64,000 nt of DNA from Protula sp. h YS-2021 (taxonomy: Eukaryota; Annelida; Polychaeta; Sabellida; Serpulidae): NCBI GenBank assembly GCA_949752745.1, contig OX457034.1:2700646-2764645 (forward strand). The letters run 5' to 3'. Positions 46,264 to 58,480 of the stretch are shown in pieces. A program made the translations under genes and the position numbers. Position 1 is the first letter of the stretch, and each line of letters opens with the position of its first letter. The notes under the pieces are model-generated. The model worked only from the letters and a program-made list of their open reading frames with translations, was not told the origin of the DNA and did not search any database.

Positions 46264-47305
46264 GAGGATTCTGCTTACTTGCTAGATGAAAAGCGTCTTT
46301 GGTTCAAAGCATATCATTGCAATTATGCTACTTATGCTAATATATGTCGGTAGTGGACAAAAAACCACATTGGTACTGCTCGTCATCAGAGCTAACCTAA
46401 CTAAACAACTTAATTAGAGGTATATGAATACGAACTATCGTTTCTCTCCTCCATGATGAAATTCAAATATATAGGACCCAGACTGTCCGTCTATTGTGTA
46501 TTGGCGTTCTCTGTCGCGATATTGGCGACTATTGAGGTACTCGCCACGGTATTGCAAAAGAAAATCCCCCTTAAGGAATTTCTTCGTTGCAAAAACACCT
46601 TTTCCTGACATAAATACATCGCAATTTAGAATGTCTTACATTTTGTTATCGTACAAAGCAACACGTTTACTATAACTAGTTTCTCAATTTACTCTCATTG
46701 ACAATTCCCATGCCCTTTAAAAACGTTTATTTTACTTCACAAAATCCAACTTTTCTTGCTATTTTCTTCCTTTTTAAAAATTTAGTATCGTTCCACTGAA
46801 TGACGCTTGATAATGTGCAGGGGCTTTTCATTTAAGTCAAAATCAAATAAGACAGCTCGACTAACCGTGGAACCATAACCTTCATGTTAGTCATTTTAGC
46901 ATTTACCAATGTTGAAATTGTATCAGACTTACCTATTTTCGAGTTTATGAATTTAATTTGAAAGCCGTCTCTATCTATCCCGAGCTGGCAGTAGAATTGT
47001 GCTTCTTCCATCGGAGTTCTCTGAAAGGGTAGAAATAGGTAGAGTACAATAAAAGTAAGATGCAAATTGCCCTTTCAAAACTTGAAAGCTGTTCAAAATT
47101 TATAGAGTAACCTCTTTCATGAAATATTGAACTAGATGTTTGTCTTACTGTTAATCCCTATAATGAACCAGTTAAATTAATAAAAAAATCAAAAGTTAAG
47201 TAAATATACCCGCCTATACGCAGCTGTAAACGACGATCAATTTCTGAATAGCAGTATTCAGCTTACCTGCACATTTCCAGCAGACTTTTCTCTGGCAGCA
47301 AGAAG
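43772..47305 (-). CDS. SET-domain (KMT5A-like) gene with long repetitive acidic tail
   Basis: Exons on the minus strand: 47267-47305 (39 nt), 46933-47020, 46439-46604 and 43772-45385, with phases that agree. The SET fold reads GKGVFATKKFLKGDFLLQYR and YIFEFHHGGEKR, then HYLNDRCASKANA and DEIRYDYGVQGLEWRKK. KMT5A relatives methylate histone lysines. The GxG and YDYG motifs are present, but the NHS-type catalytic motif reads LNDR. The donor after 46,439 is AT instead of GT. A tail of DWHSDNN(A)SSGD repeats follows, then a C10/G10 run that breaks frame, then VDMTSPPVE/VHTATPPVEE repeats to TGA at 43,772. A further upstream exon may lie near 47,650-47,690 (KLDEMGFRTRAQ). It may be one gene with the recombinase exons that start 150 bp further on. 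Confidence 0.7.
43930..44660 (-). repeat. Coding tandem repeat of about 108 bp in the SET gene tail
   Basis: The units encode AHVDMTSPPVENMQ, then VHTATPPVEESI and a TDMAVPSVED-type link, in six or so variants that also form a 12-residue sub-periodicity. Some units read HVDTATPCVEESIVDMASPS instead. The plus-strand frames opposite are shadows. Confidence 0.88.
44824..44833 (-). repeat. C10 run at a frame break within the SET gene tail
   Basis: Ten C on the plus strand (ten G in the sense strand) sit exactly where the WHSDNN-repeat frame gives way to the VDMTSPPVE-repeat frame. A one-base length change here would join them. Confidence 0.85.
44916..45150 (-). repeat. 36-bp coding tandem repeat, about seven units
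   Basis: Each unit encodes GDDWHSDNNASS, with GDD/DDD and A/T variants. It is part of the tail that follows the SET domain. The repeat is acidic and His/Trp-containing; its role is unknown. Confidence 0.9.
46211..46263. repeat. (GAT)n microsatellite
   Basis: An uninterrupted trinucleotide run inside the intron between SET exons 46,439-46,604 and 43,772-45,385. Confidence 0.97.
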
Positions 47306-50300
47306 CTGAAAATTATGCAGAAAAATACACGATCAATTTGTCTAATTTAATATTTAAGATTTTTTTAATCTTATCTCACCTCCTCATCGAAGTTAACATA
47401 ATTTAGGTCTACCAAAATTTTAGGTCTCACCAACACTTATAAATTAGCAAACGTCTCTCAAAGTGGCACGTTCTAGTGTCTTATGAAAGTATATACATAT
47501 TTGTTATGTACGAAGAATAAAAGGACCTCTGATTGGCAGCTTCCACACCCAGCTTCATTTATACGCCTCAAAACCCAGTATAAAGTTGTCTATGTGAAGA
47601 TAAAAGCACAGGTACTTCTTAAATAATAATAAATAACGCACCATACACTGAGCCCGAGTCCGAAACCCCATTTCGTCCAACTTCTGGAACGATAAAATAG
47701 TAATACTTCAACCCAGATACGTGTAATGACATTACTTTTATTATATGCCTAAGGGATCATACATTTCAGATGTATTTAAAGAGGGTGGGGTGTGTCTAGG
47801 CCAGTGCGTGAGCTAATGTTCAACCTCATATTAACGTAACTTTTGGCGTACCTGGGAAAGGTTTAGAAAATTGGCAAATTTTTTGCGTACGTCCTAACGA
47901 TGGCTACGAAAACATATTTCTTGTTTCAACCAATAGCCATATTATTTTGTCACAAAAGTAACAGTCATCACAACATACAACAAGCTGATTTTGATACACA
48001 AAGAAGTCCAAGGTATCTTCAATCATGTTTTCTTTCACTTAGTTTTTTTTTTTTGCAAATTACAAAAATCTATTTTAGAAGCTCCGTAAACAACTTTCTA
48101 CAACTGATTTTTAACAACGGAACTGTAGTGCAGTCTTACAGACTTAGCTGAGTCTTAACTGACGAGATCTTGCAACAGAAAAGATTTTAAATAAAATAAC
48201 ACATACATGTTAAGGAACACGATAGCATTCGTTCGTGTTAGTGCAATAAATTTTAGGTTTTAAAAACCAAGTCTTAGTCTCCTTAATTATATGGCTACCT
48301 TTCAAAATGGTGATACTGCACATAAAATCTCTTGTTTACCCATCCTAAAGCTTTCAGAAAATCTACTTCGCAGAAAAACAAAATTCCTTTCTTATCGCCA
48401 CAGACATAAGTTTGGATTTCAAGGCCAAAAGACTGGCAAAAGGATAAGGTGGCCTGAAAATTGTTTTTTTTATTTATATACATGATGTAGCGTACTTTAG
48501 GATGGGTACTCATCTTCTAAAAATAATAATTAAAAAAACATGTTAAAAATCACTCATTTGATAGTGAAGGACGACAGAAAATCGATGAGAAATATATATC
48601 AGCGTCATGATTGCTTGATTGAATGAGTAGTCTAACGTCTCTCTCACCCCGTTAAGGTAATATTGTGTCAGTTCTGTAACAATAGGGTAACTCAATCCAT
48701 ATGTTCTTTCGATAACTTATGTCTGTTTAAGTAACTTGATGTTCGCCAGAATGACACTTGGAGCCCACTTGTATTATTGTATTACTGGGTGATGTGGTAT
48801 AGTGGTTGAAAGATGATAGAGTGTGTGTTTCATGTAGTTTACGCACCACTGTGTTTAATTCTAATATCATAAACATGTGTGCGTTGTCAGAATACCGAGA
48901 GCAGTCTCTTCCCTTTCTTATGTATTAAGTAGAGAATGAGCTTTTGGCACGAGCAAACTTTGTGCGAAACTAGTGATGTGATGGATTTATTACAAAGCGC
49001 GATAGGATCACGACGAGCAGCTTTGGATCTAGAGAGATCTTGTCGTGAGGAGCACCGTGAGATTGGTTTCGAGTTTGTTTGAAATGTTTTTGATAGATTT
49101 TACATTTAAAAATTTGCTTGTTTTAAGTACAGGGGATATCTCAGGAACCAGGCTCTGGATTTACAATTTTTATATATGATATGAAAGAACTCATTGAGAT
49201 GGGGATTTCGGTTTGAAACTTCCGGTTTTAGTGGTTTTTGAGAGGAGTAAATTTGTTGTGCTACCTAGCACAAAATTTTGTTTGAGACTGCTGGTGTAGT
49301 ATCAAATCAGTGTCACAACTGCACCGTAACAATCAATATCAACTAGAAGCTCATTCCGCTAGCGAAATGTTAAACACTTGACAAAAATTAAAACGCAAAA
49401 ATACTTCCTTCAATGGGTTATTTCTTGAATAACATATTGCAAACAACATAGCTTGAATATGTCTTATAAGCCGAGTAGTGTTTGGTTATTGTTGACTTTA
49501 AGTTTTATTGACTGATCAGGCAGGCATACGCCTTGCTATCTATTTACGCAGTGAGAGCTCGCACAAAGCTCACTAAGCAAATGTGTAATTTGTGCTGTCG
49601 TTAAATGCTACGCATATGCTTGCAAAAAATACACTCTTTTCACATGGCGTTTTAACAAAGAAAACGAAATCAAAGACGAAAATAAAAAGTGACATGCAAT
49701 GTTCAGATCAAGCTCTTCATAAGTTCCAAGTTTCATGGTCGTAGGGCCCATAGTCTCAGAGAAGAAGAAGACACAAAAAATCGGAAAAAGTGTCAAGAAG
49801 AAAAAAAGGACGAATTTTGCTCACACAAATTCATATAACACTTGCAAGCCAAAGGCTTGTCAAGTGTTAATTAATACTCGACTCGTAAGGCCAGGAAGAC
49901 TCCGTAATATTGGTACATTTTGTGTGCGATCTTTTTTTTTGTCAACATTCAACAGAGAGTTTACAGATGTTGTTATTTTGTCGTTCTGGGCAGTTTGGAG
50001 TCCCTCGTTTGAACCCCGGTCGCAGTATTTAAGACTCAAAATGTTTGTTTCCAATGCAAATTGGGTAAAAATGTGCTGATGTGTTTATTGACATCGTGAA
50101 AGCCCCAATCTGAGAGATCACAGCACCCAAAGCAAAGGCAAAAGAATGAAAAAGTGATTCTTCGCAGCGACATTGACATGGTTTATTTCCAATAAAACGA
50201 CAACGTCATATCTTTAAGTTTGTGTAGAGAGGGGAATGGCATGGAAAGAGCAGAAACAAGGTAAAGTTCACCGCCTCGTAACCTTGAAAGGCAAATTTCA

Positions 50301-50499
50301 GTATTCCGTTTCTTGGCTGAACAAGAGCAATCCAGTAAAGATCGATATGAAGCTTCCAACAGAACTCAAGAACCCATTGTGATAAAACAAAGTGAATATG
50401 ACAAAAATTCCCGTTGAAAAGATACAAAGATACCACTAAGAGAGACCTAATATAAAAGTAAGTAAACAGGGGGACCAAATGTTCATCGGTTATTTTTGC
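47306..50499. other. No gene confirmed
   Basis: A possible extra exon of the SET gene lies near 47,650-47,690 on the minus strand (TTCCAG acceptor, KLDEMGFRTRAQ). Its only GT donor would put it one base out of phase. Nothing else was recognised in this stretch. Confidence 0.4.
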
Positions 50500-51540
50500 T
50501 CGTATATAACCCTAAAATACGACTTTGGGAGACCATACTCAGAATATGCCAACATAGATAGACCTTTCGTATATCTTAAAAGACACTGAAGTTAACACTT
50601 AGCGAGACCATACATGAAAAAAGGGTAAATGGGGAGACGAAATGCAGGGTTGGCATGTTTCTTCCATAGAGGGAAAAAACCATGGTTTTTTCCGGGTTTT
50701 TTCCCATAGGGAAGAAATACTTTCTTCCCTCCAATTTCAGAGAAGAAATAGAAGTAACCTTAAAAGGTGTAATATTTGGAATTTGTTTCAAATAATTTGC
50801 TTGAACTGCACTCGGGGTAATTCTTAAATAGGTGCGAATTCACACATCAAACTTCTGTGTGATAAATTGGATCAATAGGGATTAGATAAACGGTCGTGTT
50901 TCAATGTGTGTTGGAAAGCTGGGGAGGCTGCAATATAGTCTGAGTACTTTTGGTCAAGTGTTTAAACTTTGACTTTGTGTATGAGAATTAGTGTATCATT
51001 TTGTTTGCTCTTAATGTGCCAGTGAAAACAAAAGACAAAGGCTGTGTTTACCTTAAATGGGGGGTTAAGTATTAAGATTAAACGGGGGTGATAAGAAAAT
51101 GGTCTTGCGGAAGCACATTTGCAAAGCACATGGTATAAGGTCATTATTTCTTCATTGTGTTTTGGTGTTACCATGTATCTTTTTTTCGTTTGTTTTTTTT
51201 TTTTTTCGTTATTTTGTATGATAGTACAATAGAACACAGTAAATATTGGTTCTGTAAAATCAATAAATAGATAGTACGTCGCATTGATGTTTTCTTTACA
51301 AAGTAGGTTTCTTCCAATTTTCTTCCCACTTTCTTCCTTTTCTTCCGGGAAGAAAGGTATTTCTTCCTGTTTCTTCCCAGTTTCTTCCCTATTCTTTCCA
51401 GTGAAGGGAAGAAATACCTTTCTTCCCGGAAGAAAACCATCATATACATTCACTCATACATATAACCCTAAAATACGACTTTAGGAGACCATAAACAGAA
51501 CATGTCAACATAGGGAGAGCTTTTTTATATCTTAAGCAGG
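50500..51540. repeat. Direct repeats of about 80 bp flanking a 0.9-kb segment
   Basis: ATATAACCCTAAAATACGAC, then GGAGACCATA and a CAACATAG phrase, occurs at about 50,503-50,580 and 51,461-51,540. Inverted TTCTTCCC/GGGAAGAA phrases lie inside, near 50,700 and 51,330-51,430. It may be a decayed element with short direct ends. No coding capacity. Confidence 0.55.
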
Positions 51541-52165
51541 GCTTGAAATTAATTCTTTTGCGAGGTAGCAAATAGTCGTTTATCTCTCTGTCAGAGCTAC
51601 GAAGCATTTCATTGTTCCACTAACAGGGGTCAACTTCATATGCACTGAGGCACGAATCATGCATACCAGTCCCTACTGTTCAAACAGTTACCGAAAGTTC
51701 ATGCCCATACACCCTTTTGTAAAACAGGCACAATTTTTAGTGAGTTGTATATCATTTATTTGTTCATAAAAGTGCAGAAAAGTTAGCTTCCGCATCCACC
51801 TGTCAATGTTTGTTTACATTCTGGCCTTTAAATGTTACGTGGCCAAAGTAAAGTGACCAAATATTTAAACAAAGGGGTTATGGTTTTTTGTAGAGCACGT
51901 ATATTCCTCCACTTTAAACCTTTTCAATGCACCTGGTTATTAACTATGATAAATAATGATTTAAACTCTCGTATTGATCTCACTTTTAAATCCTAACAAT
52001 GGTAAAGTAAGAAAAAGCACACATTTATTTCGGTGGCACCGTTATCATGAAAGTACTCGCACACGTACACTTTACCGTAAAACAACCTGCTACTGTTTCC
52101 GTTTCACTTCACTTCCACACTTCACAGAAACCAAAGAAAAAATAATAATGCCGCCTCACTTCAGC
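51541..52165. other. No gene recognised
   Basis: Only AT-rich sequence without motifs, ending at the left edge of the large duplication. Confidence 0.45.
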
Positions 52166-53738
52166 GTATATTTTACTATCTGTTCACTGAAATCACTAGC
52201 TCACGCCCCCCCCCAAAAAAAAAAAACGATAACGAGGGGAGGGGGGTTTACGACTGACCTTACGGTCGAAATCCAGTTACGTTTGATCAACAGGCAGTAA
52301 CTTTTGAATTTTTTTGTTTCATTTTTTTAAATGGAGTCAACCCAGCATGAACACAGCTTTACACATTGACTGAGGATAGACGCAGCTTCCAATCGGCCGT
52401 TACTTAAAACCACAGGTTTCACGGATTGATTTTACTTGGCAACGCCTCTTGTATATCAGCCCATTGCTTCACCCAATTCATTTAAATAACTGAAATAACT
52501 CTAGCTTACATTAAAAAATAACAATAACTACTGAGGGGGGTTCACACTGACACTCAGGTCAACATGTAATTAAATTTGATCAACAGGTAGTAACCTCTAA
52601 ATGTTTTTATAAGAAGGCGATACGGCCACTTACCGCTTTAGTTTAATGCAAAGAAAAAAAACAATTTACCGGACTCCACCACACCTAACGCACCACCAAG
52701 CAACTGTCTTGTTTTTTTTCTCATAAAACAAGGCGACCTAACATATCTACCCTACACTGGGATACACCTTTGCTGTGAATCGACCCCTAAACACACTGAC
52801 TGAAGGGAAATGCAACTCTCATTTAACAAGTAAGTATTTGTGAAACACACGCAGGTCCCAACCGCCCCCCAAATTCATAGGGGTATAAAGCGATGACGGA
52901 TAGACGGACGGACGGACGGACGGACGGACACCCCAAACCTATAGGCCCCAATCCGAAGGGTTGGGGCCTAAATACAGCAAATACAGTACTTTGATGCGAA
53001 ACTTCACGGTGACAAGGATGTAGTATAGTACCGTGAAATGCTGATTCACCAGAGAAGAACGCACACAGCGTCCCAGACAAGCAAAGTACCTTGACACGCA
53101 GGTTCGTAGCACGCTAACTTGTAACGATCACTCCGCTTGGCCAGGAACTTTTCAAAATAGCGCACTGCGATATGAGACGCGTTGTTACTGGTTCAATGCA
53201 TTTGACGTGTCATCACGAACAGGCGGACGGATTCCAGACAGGAAACTACATCAAGACTCCCACAGCATTCCCTCCACGGCTACCAGGAACACACCGCCAG
53301 GTGCTGATATCTTCTTCACAGGTGTTTATATTTACATCCTTCACATAACTTTACATGTCTCGTGATTCTGTCGAATAACCCTCACTTTCATTACAAAACC
53401 TATTTATTGATGACGTTCCTTGGACCTGATTCGCTAAGGTTGCATTCGTTTTCCGTAGTCAAGAGTACCAAACTGCGAGTCTGCGCGGCTGCAGCTAAAG
53501 TAACAAGTTACCATACCTCTCGAATCTCCCGGGAATTTATCATATTTAGACTGCTTCAACTCTTCACATTTAATAATCAACAAAAGTTTTTTCTGTCATA
53601 CTTGACACATGCGGAGCTCCAAAGAAATATATCAAGTATAAATAAGGAAGAGCTGACTTGGAGCTAGATACATGCGGTGACAGGTTTTTCACTAGCATGA
53701 CAACTCAATATCGGAAAAAGTCAAAATACTACGTCAAA

Positions 53739-54538
53739 ATAAGCCAAATCACAGTTTAGGCGTTCCCATTAAAATGCGCAAAAATTCTGCGTTTCTAATA
53801 AAAATAACCCCGTAAAAAATGAAAGAAATGATAGAGAAATTTCGCCTAAATGTTAAAAATTTCTCTTGCACCAAATACCGGTCGGGTTGTTAACAACCCG
53901 AATGCTATTTTAAAAACTTATTTAAGATTTTAACAAATGATTTCAAGTTCAGTTTCTTCTATGTGTTTGCTATATTTCTTCTATATTTTTCTACCAGTAA
54001 CCTAGGACCGTCTGCCACTTTTCAATGTTTTTTGCGCAATAACGTTCGTATTTTAGACGCGATCGTGATATGCTTTTGTATGTAGCAAATATAGGATTTT
54101 ACACAAGCTTTCTGTTTTGTACGAAGTAAAATGTTATGATTTACGAAAATGCAAGGCCGATGTATTTTTTCGGGCAGGATTTTTGAGCTGTAACTCGCCA
54201 CTTTATTCTATCATCCGGAAATATAAATTTTAAGTGGAAACTGTAAGACTATTGCTTCGCTAAGAGCTATAAGGATTACTTGTGAGCATAAACCTGATTT
54301 CATATTGTATACTGACGGTTTACTTATAGCAGCTCAGTATTTTGCATTAGAAAACCAGTGACAGTTGTCGGAAGGTTCGGCAAAAATATCGTTTCCGGGA
54401 TAATTGTTGTTTTCGGGAGGTGTCGACACTAAAGGCACAGGCGGATTTAACCTAAGTTACATGTATTTTTGCCCCGTTCTTGGCAGTCGAAATTCTTGCG
54501 CATTTTACTCGAAACACTCAAAGTGTGATTTGGCTTAT
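53739..54538. mobile_element. Long ATAAGCC-family element, 800 bp
   Basis: The ends ATAAGCCAAATCACAGTTT and AAGTGTGATTTGGCTTAT are inverted. The interior has no transposase. The duplicate lies at 61,659-62,458. Confidence 0.65.
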
Positions 54539-55398
54539 TTATCTATGCTAAAAGCAGTAAGGTTAGAACATAGATAATTACTGATTATGATGAGCAAATG
54601 ATGTTGATCAACCAATACGCCAATTGGCACTTTACACTTTTGCTCATAAGTTTTGCGTTTCGACTTCATTCAGTTGGGATAAGGATATAAAGACATGAAT
54701 AGAAAAAAAACGACTGGAAATTTTTAATAGTATAGCTTATACTTACTGAAACACGCGGTCGTCGATACTTTACATAGCAAAGCTCTGTGCGTTTCTATAC
54801 AAGTCTCTCCACCTAATTCGGGTATGTGCTAATTTTTTTGGCTTGTGAAATTGAGTAGATGCATTTATTTTGTAGATTGTGTTTTATCGTAGACAGGTAC
54901 ATTGTTTTTTGCATTCCTGGAGGTCTTTTTAGTTTTTTTAAACACGCGGCAAAATAAGCCAAATCACACTCTCCAGACTTCTCGCGGTATCTTCGAGTGA
55001 GCTCTCGTGGGAAGCGAGTAAAATTGGCATCTGAGAAATAATTAGAAAATGGTAACAAAATGAAGTACTGAACACCCTCCTTGTAATATTGAAAAAAAAA
55101 ACAATGGCCCCTGGTTTTAAATATGCATTCGTATTCTAAAGCCATTTGTTAAAGTCGTTCAAATTGTAATTTTACCATATTATCGCTCATATAGACAAAT
55201 CGCTGTCAAATAATTCCGTGTAATTTGTATGTTTGATTTGTTATTCACAGTACATATTTCAGTGTTATCGTTTAGGATATGAATGTTACGATATATTTTG
55301 TTGTATATAGCATGTTTATGCATATTTCACAAGAATCTTGATGAATAGAAGTAACTAAAGGTCAGTATAAACCACTTCAGAGTTCCGAAGCATAATGC

Positions 55399-55744
55399 AT
55401 AAGCCAAATCACACTTTCGGGTCTTTCCGGTGGAGGTGTTGTTTCGACTGCAATTTTTTCTGATAGATTATAAAGAAATGATAGGGGAAAAATATCAAAA
55501 TTCTAATTGTCTTTCAACATGCACACTTTCAAATTTATAAAGCCATCGCATGACCTTTAAAAACTATTTTACATATTATTCAGTCACTTTAACAACCATG
55601 TGAATATGTTTCTGACAAAATGGAATTTTTTTGTTGATTTTTGCCGGTTTTTTCTTCTATCATTTCTTTATATGATCCTATCCCAAATGAATTCAGCCGA
55701 AACGCAGAAACTTTTCGGCAAAAGTCAAAGTGCGAATGGGCCTG
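55399..55744. mobile_element. ATAAGCC-family MITE, about 346 bp
   Basis: The left end is ATAAGCCAAATCACACTTT. The right end is degraded (GTGCGAATGGGCC). The interior matches the copies at 40,391 and 57,994. Confidence 0.7.
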
Positions 55745-56325
55745 TTGTGGCATGTCTTGAAGCAAACCAAACCCAGTTACAGGCGAACACTATTAACAAT
55801 TTTATGCCCTTTTACCGCTCTCTATGTGCTGTTTGGCCAGGATGACCGGACACTGAAATCAATTATAGGTTCTTGCTTGTCATTGTTGTAAAGAGTAGAA
55901 ATATAGAAAAAAAGAGGCGGGAAGAGGGGAGTGGAGGGATTGGGGGGGGTCGGAAGAATTCTTAAAATTTCCATTTCCAGCAACAGCAGGACGATTGGAA
56001 ACAATACATAATAATAACAAAATTAAATGTATTCGACTTTTAACTTTGATTATCCTGAAAAATTTTATCTAGGGATATCCATTTTTCACTACCATATCTA
56101 ACTCTACTCATGACTGTTTATTTGTTTTTTGCCAAGTTACTTTAATTAAGAATAAAATTGTCAAGTTCAATATTATGGGTATAATATGGAAGCATGATTA
56201 TGGGCTCAAAAGTATAATACATAATATGCATAATACTTGGGAAAATTGCCAAACATGCCATTAAAGATATGTAGTTAAAAGAATACAATAAAAAAGTTTT
56301 CTATTATTATAAACTTATCGCTTTT

Positions 56326-57412
56326 TGCTATTGTGGGTTCGACTCCCACAGGGTGCTGGCATAACGATTTCTTATGCAACGAACAAGCACTCTCCGGTGG
56401 TAGTACAGCGATTTAGGTGTGACTGTTTGGTTCAAGTGTAAAAACCGTTTGCTTAAGATATTAAAGCAGTTTATCTATAGTTATTTATAGTTGTACATCT
56501 ATTACAGTAAACTCTCGATAAGTCAAAGTGGTCGGGACCAAGCAAAATACTTTGAGTTAACCGAAATTTGAGTTATCCGAGTTTGGCCCTGTCGAGTGGT
56601 CACGTGACTATCATGGTTTCGCATAAAGTGTTTGTTGTTTTTATGGTATGGCGATTGTTTTATATGATGAATAATATTCGGCTGTGACACAAATAATTTA
56701 TCATATTAATACTTACTATTTATAACAGTACTACAAATCTTTTTTATATTTCATTTACAGCGAACTTCTGAAATATATATGATTTTACGCCACCGTTTAC
56801 TTCTAGCAACACTGTCATAATGTGTAGAGGCAAAGTCACACTAATTCTACACAAAGGGGGTTGGCATATGGAAACAACTGAGACATGAGTTTCCGTGTTA
56901 TTTTGGTGAAAATGCAAGGATTTTCTTGCAAAAAAATTTTGAGGGTTCAAAAAAATTACTTTGAGTTAAAAATTTGACTTAAGCGGTGAATTTAAAAGAC
57001 TTACATAGTAAAATATATCGGGACTTTTAAATTAATTTGAGTAAAGCGAAAATTTGACTAAACCGATTTTGACTTAAATGGAGGCTACTGTAGTTATAAT
57101 CATTTCGTTCTTTTTTCTCTGTCATGATCTAAACTACAGGTGGAACTTCATGCATAAAATTTTCCAAAACACTCTTTTTGTAACAATTTCAGACCTCTTA
57201 TCCATCTAACACAGTGTCAACATACAGCTTCTGTTGAAAATAATTATATCCTGTGAGGATTTGTTCGGGTGGGGGTCCCAACCAGTTTTATTTCTTACTT
57301 GTTCTAGTTTCATGCTCATCTGGTTGTGCTACCACCGGTGAGTACAACTTTATTGCATAATAAATCGTTATGCAAATACTCTGTGGGAGTCGAACCCACA
57401 ATAGCAAACAGC
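56326..57412. repeat. Inverted pair of tRNA-derived repeat ends
   Basis: TGTGGGTTCGACTCCCACAG, then ATAACGATTT and CGGTGGTAG, occurs forward at 56,330-56,403. The same motifs are inverted at 57,338-57,412. GGTTCGACTCC is a good B box. A pogo-like MITE lies between the two. A third, decayed copy is inverted near 58,390-58,480. Confidence 0.65.
56515..57090. mobile_element. pogo/Tigger-like MITE, 576 bp
   Basis: CAGTAAACTCTCGATAAG at the left and CTACTG at the right, preceded by TTTGACTTAAATGGAGG, are typical pogo-type inverted ends. TA flanks both sides (56,513-56,514 and 57,091-57,092). No transposase frame remains. Confidence 0.75.
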
Positions 57413-57476
57413 AATAAGCAATGACCATTGACATAAAAATTTAACAGTTATTGTGGTTTTGCATGAAAGTACTTAT

Positions 57477-57980
57477 ATAAGCCAAATCGCACTTCGACTT
57501 TTGTCGGAAAGTTTTTGCGTTTCAGCTGGATTTAGTTGGGATAAGGATCATATAAAGAAATAATAGAAGAAAAACAGCAAAAATCAACAAAATCCTACGA
57601 GGGGGAGGAGAACGAATGGCTACAGTAGATCCAAATTGGTGAAATGAAAAACAACATCTTCCGTGGTTCAAAACAAATTTATTTTGACAAATATCACAAA
57701 ATGATATATATTTAAGTCGACAGGGTTGTAAAACTTGCAATTGCCTTATTTAGGGGAGTTGGAATTTAGCATTTTGTTGTCACCAATTACGATCTACTCT
57801 AGCCAATTCTATCTCCTCTCCCTCGTATTTTGCCAGAAACATATTCACATGTTGGTTATTAATGGGACTAAATAATATGTAAAACAGTTTTTAAAAGATC
57901 ATATGATATCTTTATAAATTTGAAAGTGTGCATGTTGAAAGAAAATTAGAATTTGGATGTTTTTCCCTTAAGATGTCATT
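57477..57980. mobile_element. ATAAGCC-family MITE interrupted by another MITE
   Basis: The left end ATAAGCCAAATCGCACTT and interior match the 345-bp family. The right end is missing, and the next copy starts at 57,994. An insert of 232 bp at 57,596-57,827 has its own inverted ends (TACGAGGGGGAGGAGA and TCTCCTCTCCCTCGTA). Confidence 0.6.
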
Positions 57981-57993
57981 ATATTCTATCCCA

Positions 57994-58338
57994 ATAAGCC
58001 AATTCGCACTTTTGACTTTTGCCGAAAAGTTTTTGCGTTACGGCTGAATTCAGGTGGGATAAGGATATAAAGAAATGGTAGGAAAAAAACGGCAAAAATC
58101 AACAAAATTCCATTTTGCTAGAAACATATTCACATGTTGTTTATTAAAGGGACTGAATAATATGTAAAATAATTTTTAAAAGATCATATGCTGGCTTTAT
58201 AAATTTGAAAGTGTGCATGTTGAAAGAAAATTAGAATTTTGATGTTTTCCCTTATTATTTCTTTATAATTTATCCCCCAGCATTTTCAGTCGAAACAACA
58301 CCTCCACCGGAAAAATCCGAAAGTGCGAATTGGCTTAT
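57994..58338. mobile_element. ATAAGCC-family MITE, 345 bp, best-preserved copy
   Basis: Both ends read ATAAGCCAATTCGCACTTT with their inverse, and the length equals that of the copy at 40,391-40,735. Confidence 0.85.
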
Positions 58339-58480
58339 CAATTTGTAGTCGAAACGACACCCATCGGTAAGATCCGAAACAGCGAATTGGCTTATTGTTG
58401 TGCTACCACCGGACAGCGTCCATTTATTGCACAAGACATCGTTGTGCGAGCACTCTGTAGAAGTCGAACCTACAACAGCA

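Larger units (their letters stand above)
52166..56080 (+). repeat. Large duplication, copy 1 (about 3.9 kb)
   Basis: The sequence from TATATTTTACTATCTG near 52,166 onward recurs from about 60,066 to the window end, offset by 7,919-7,920 bp over most of its length. Differences are sparse: single substitutions, A-run and G-run lengths, and one insert in copy 2 near 60,397-60,431. It contains a GACG/GGGGCC-hairpin repeat (52,830-52,972) and two ATAAGCC-type elements. No gene was recognised. Confidence 0.92.

Noticed and set aside
56330..56410. Possible true tRNA gene
   Set aside because: Only a B-box-like half is seen; no A box, anticodon arm or acceptor stem could be folded by eye.
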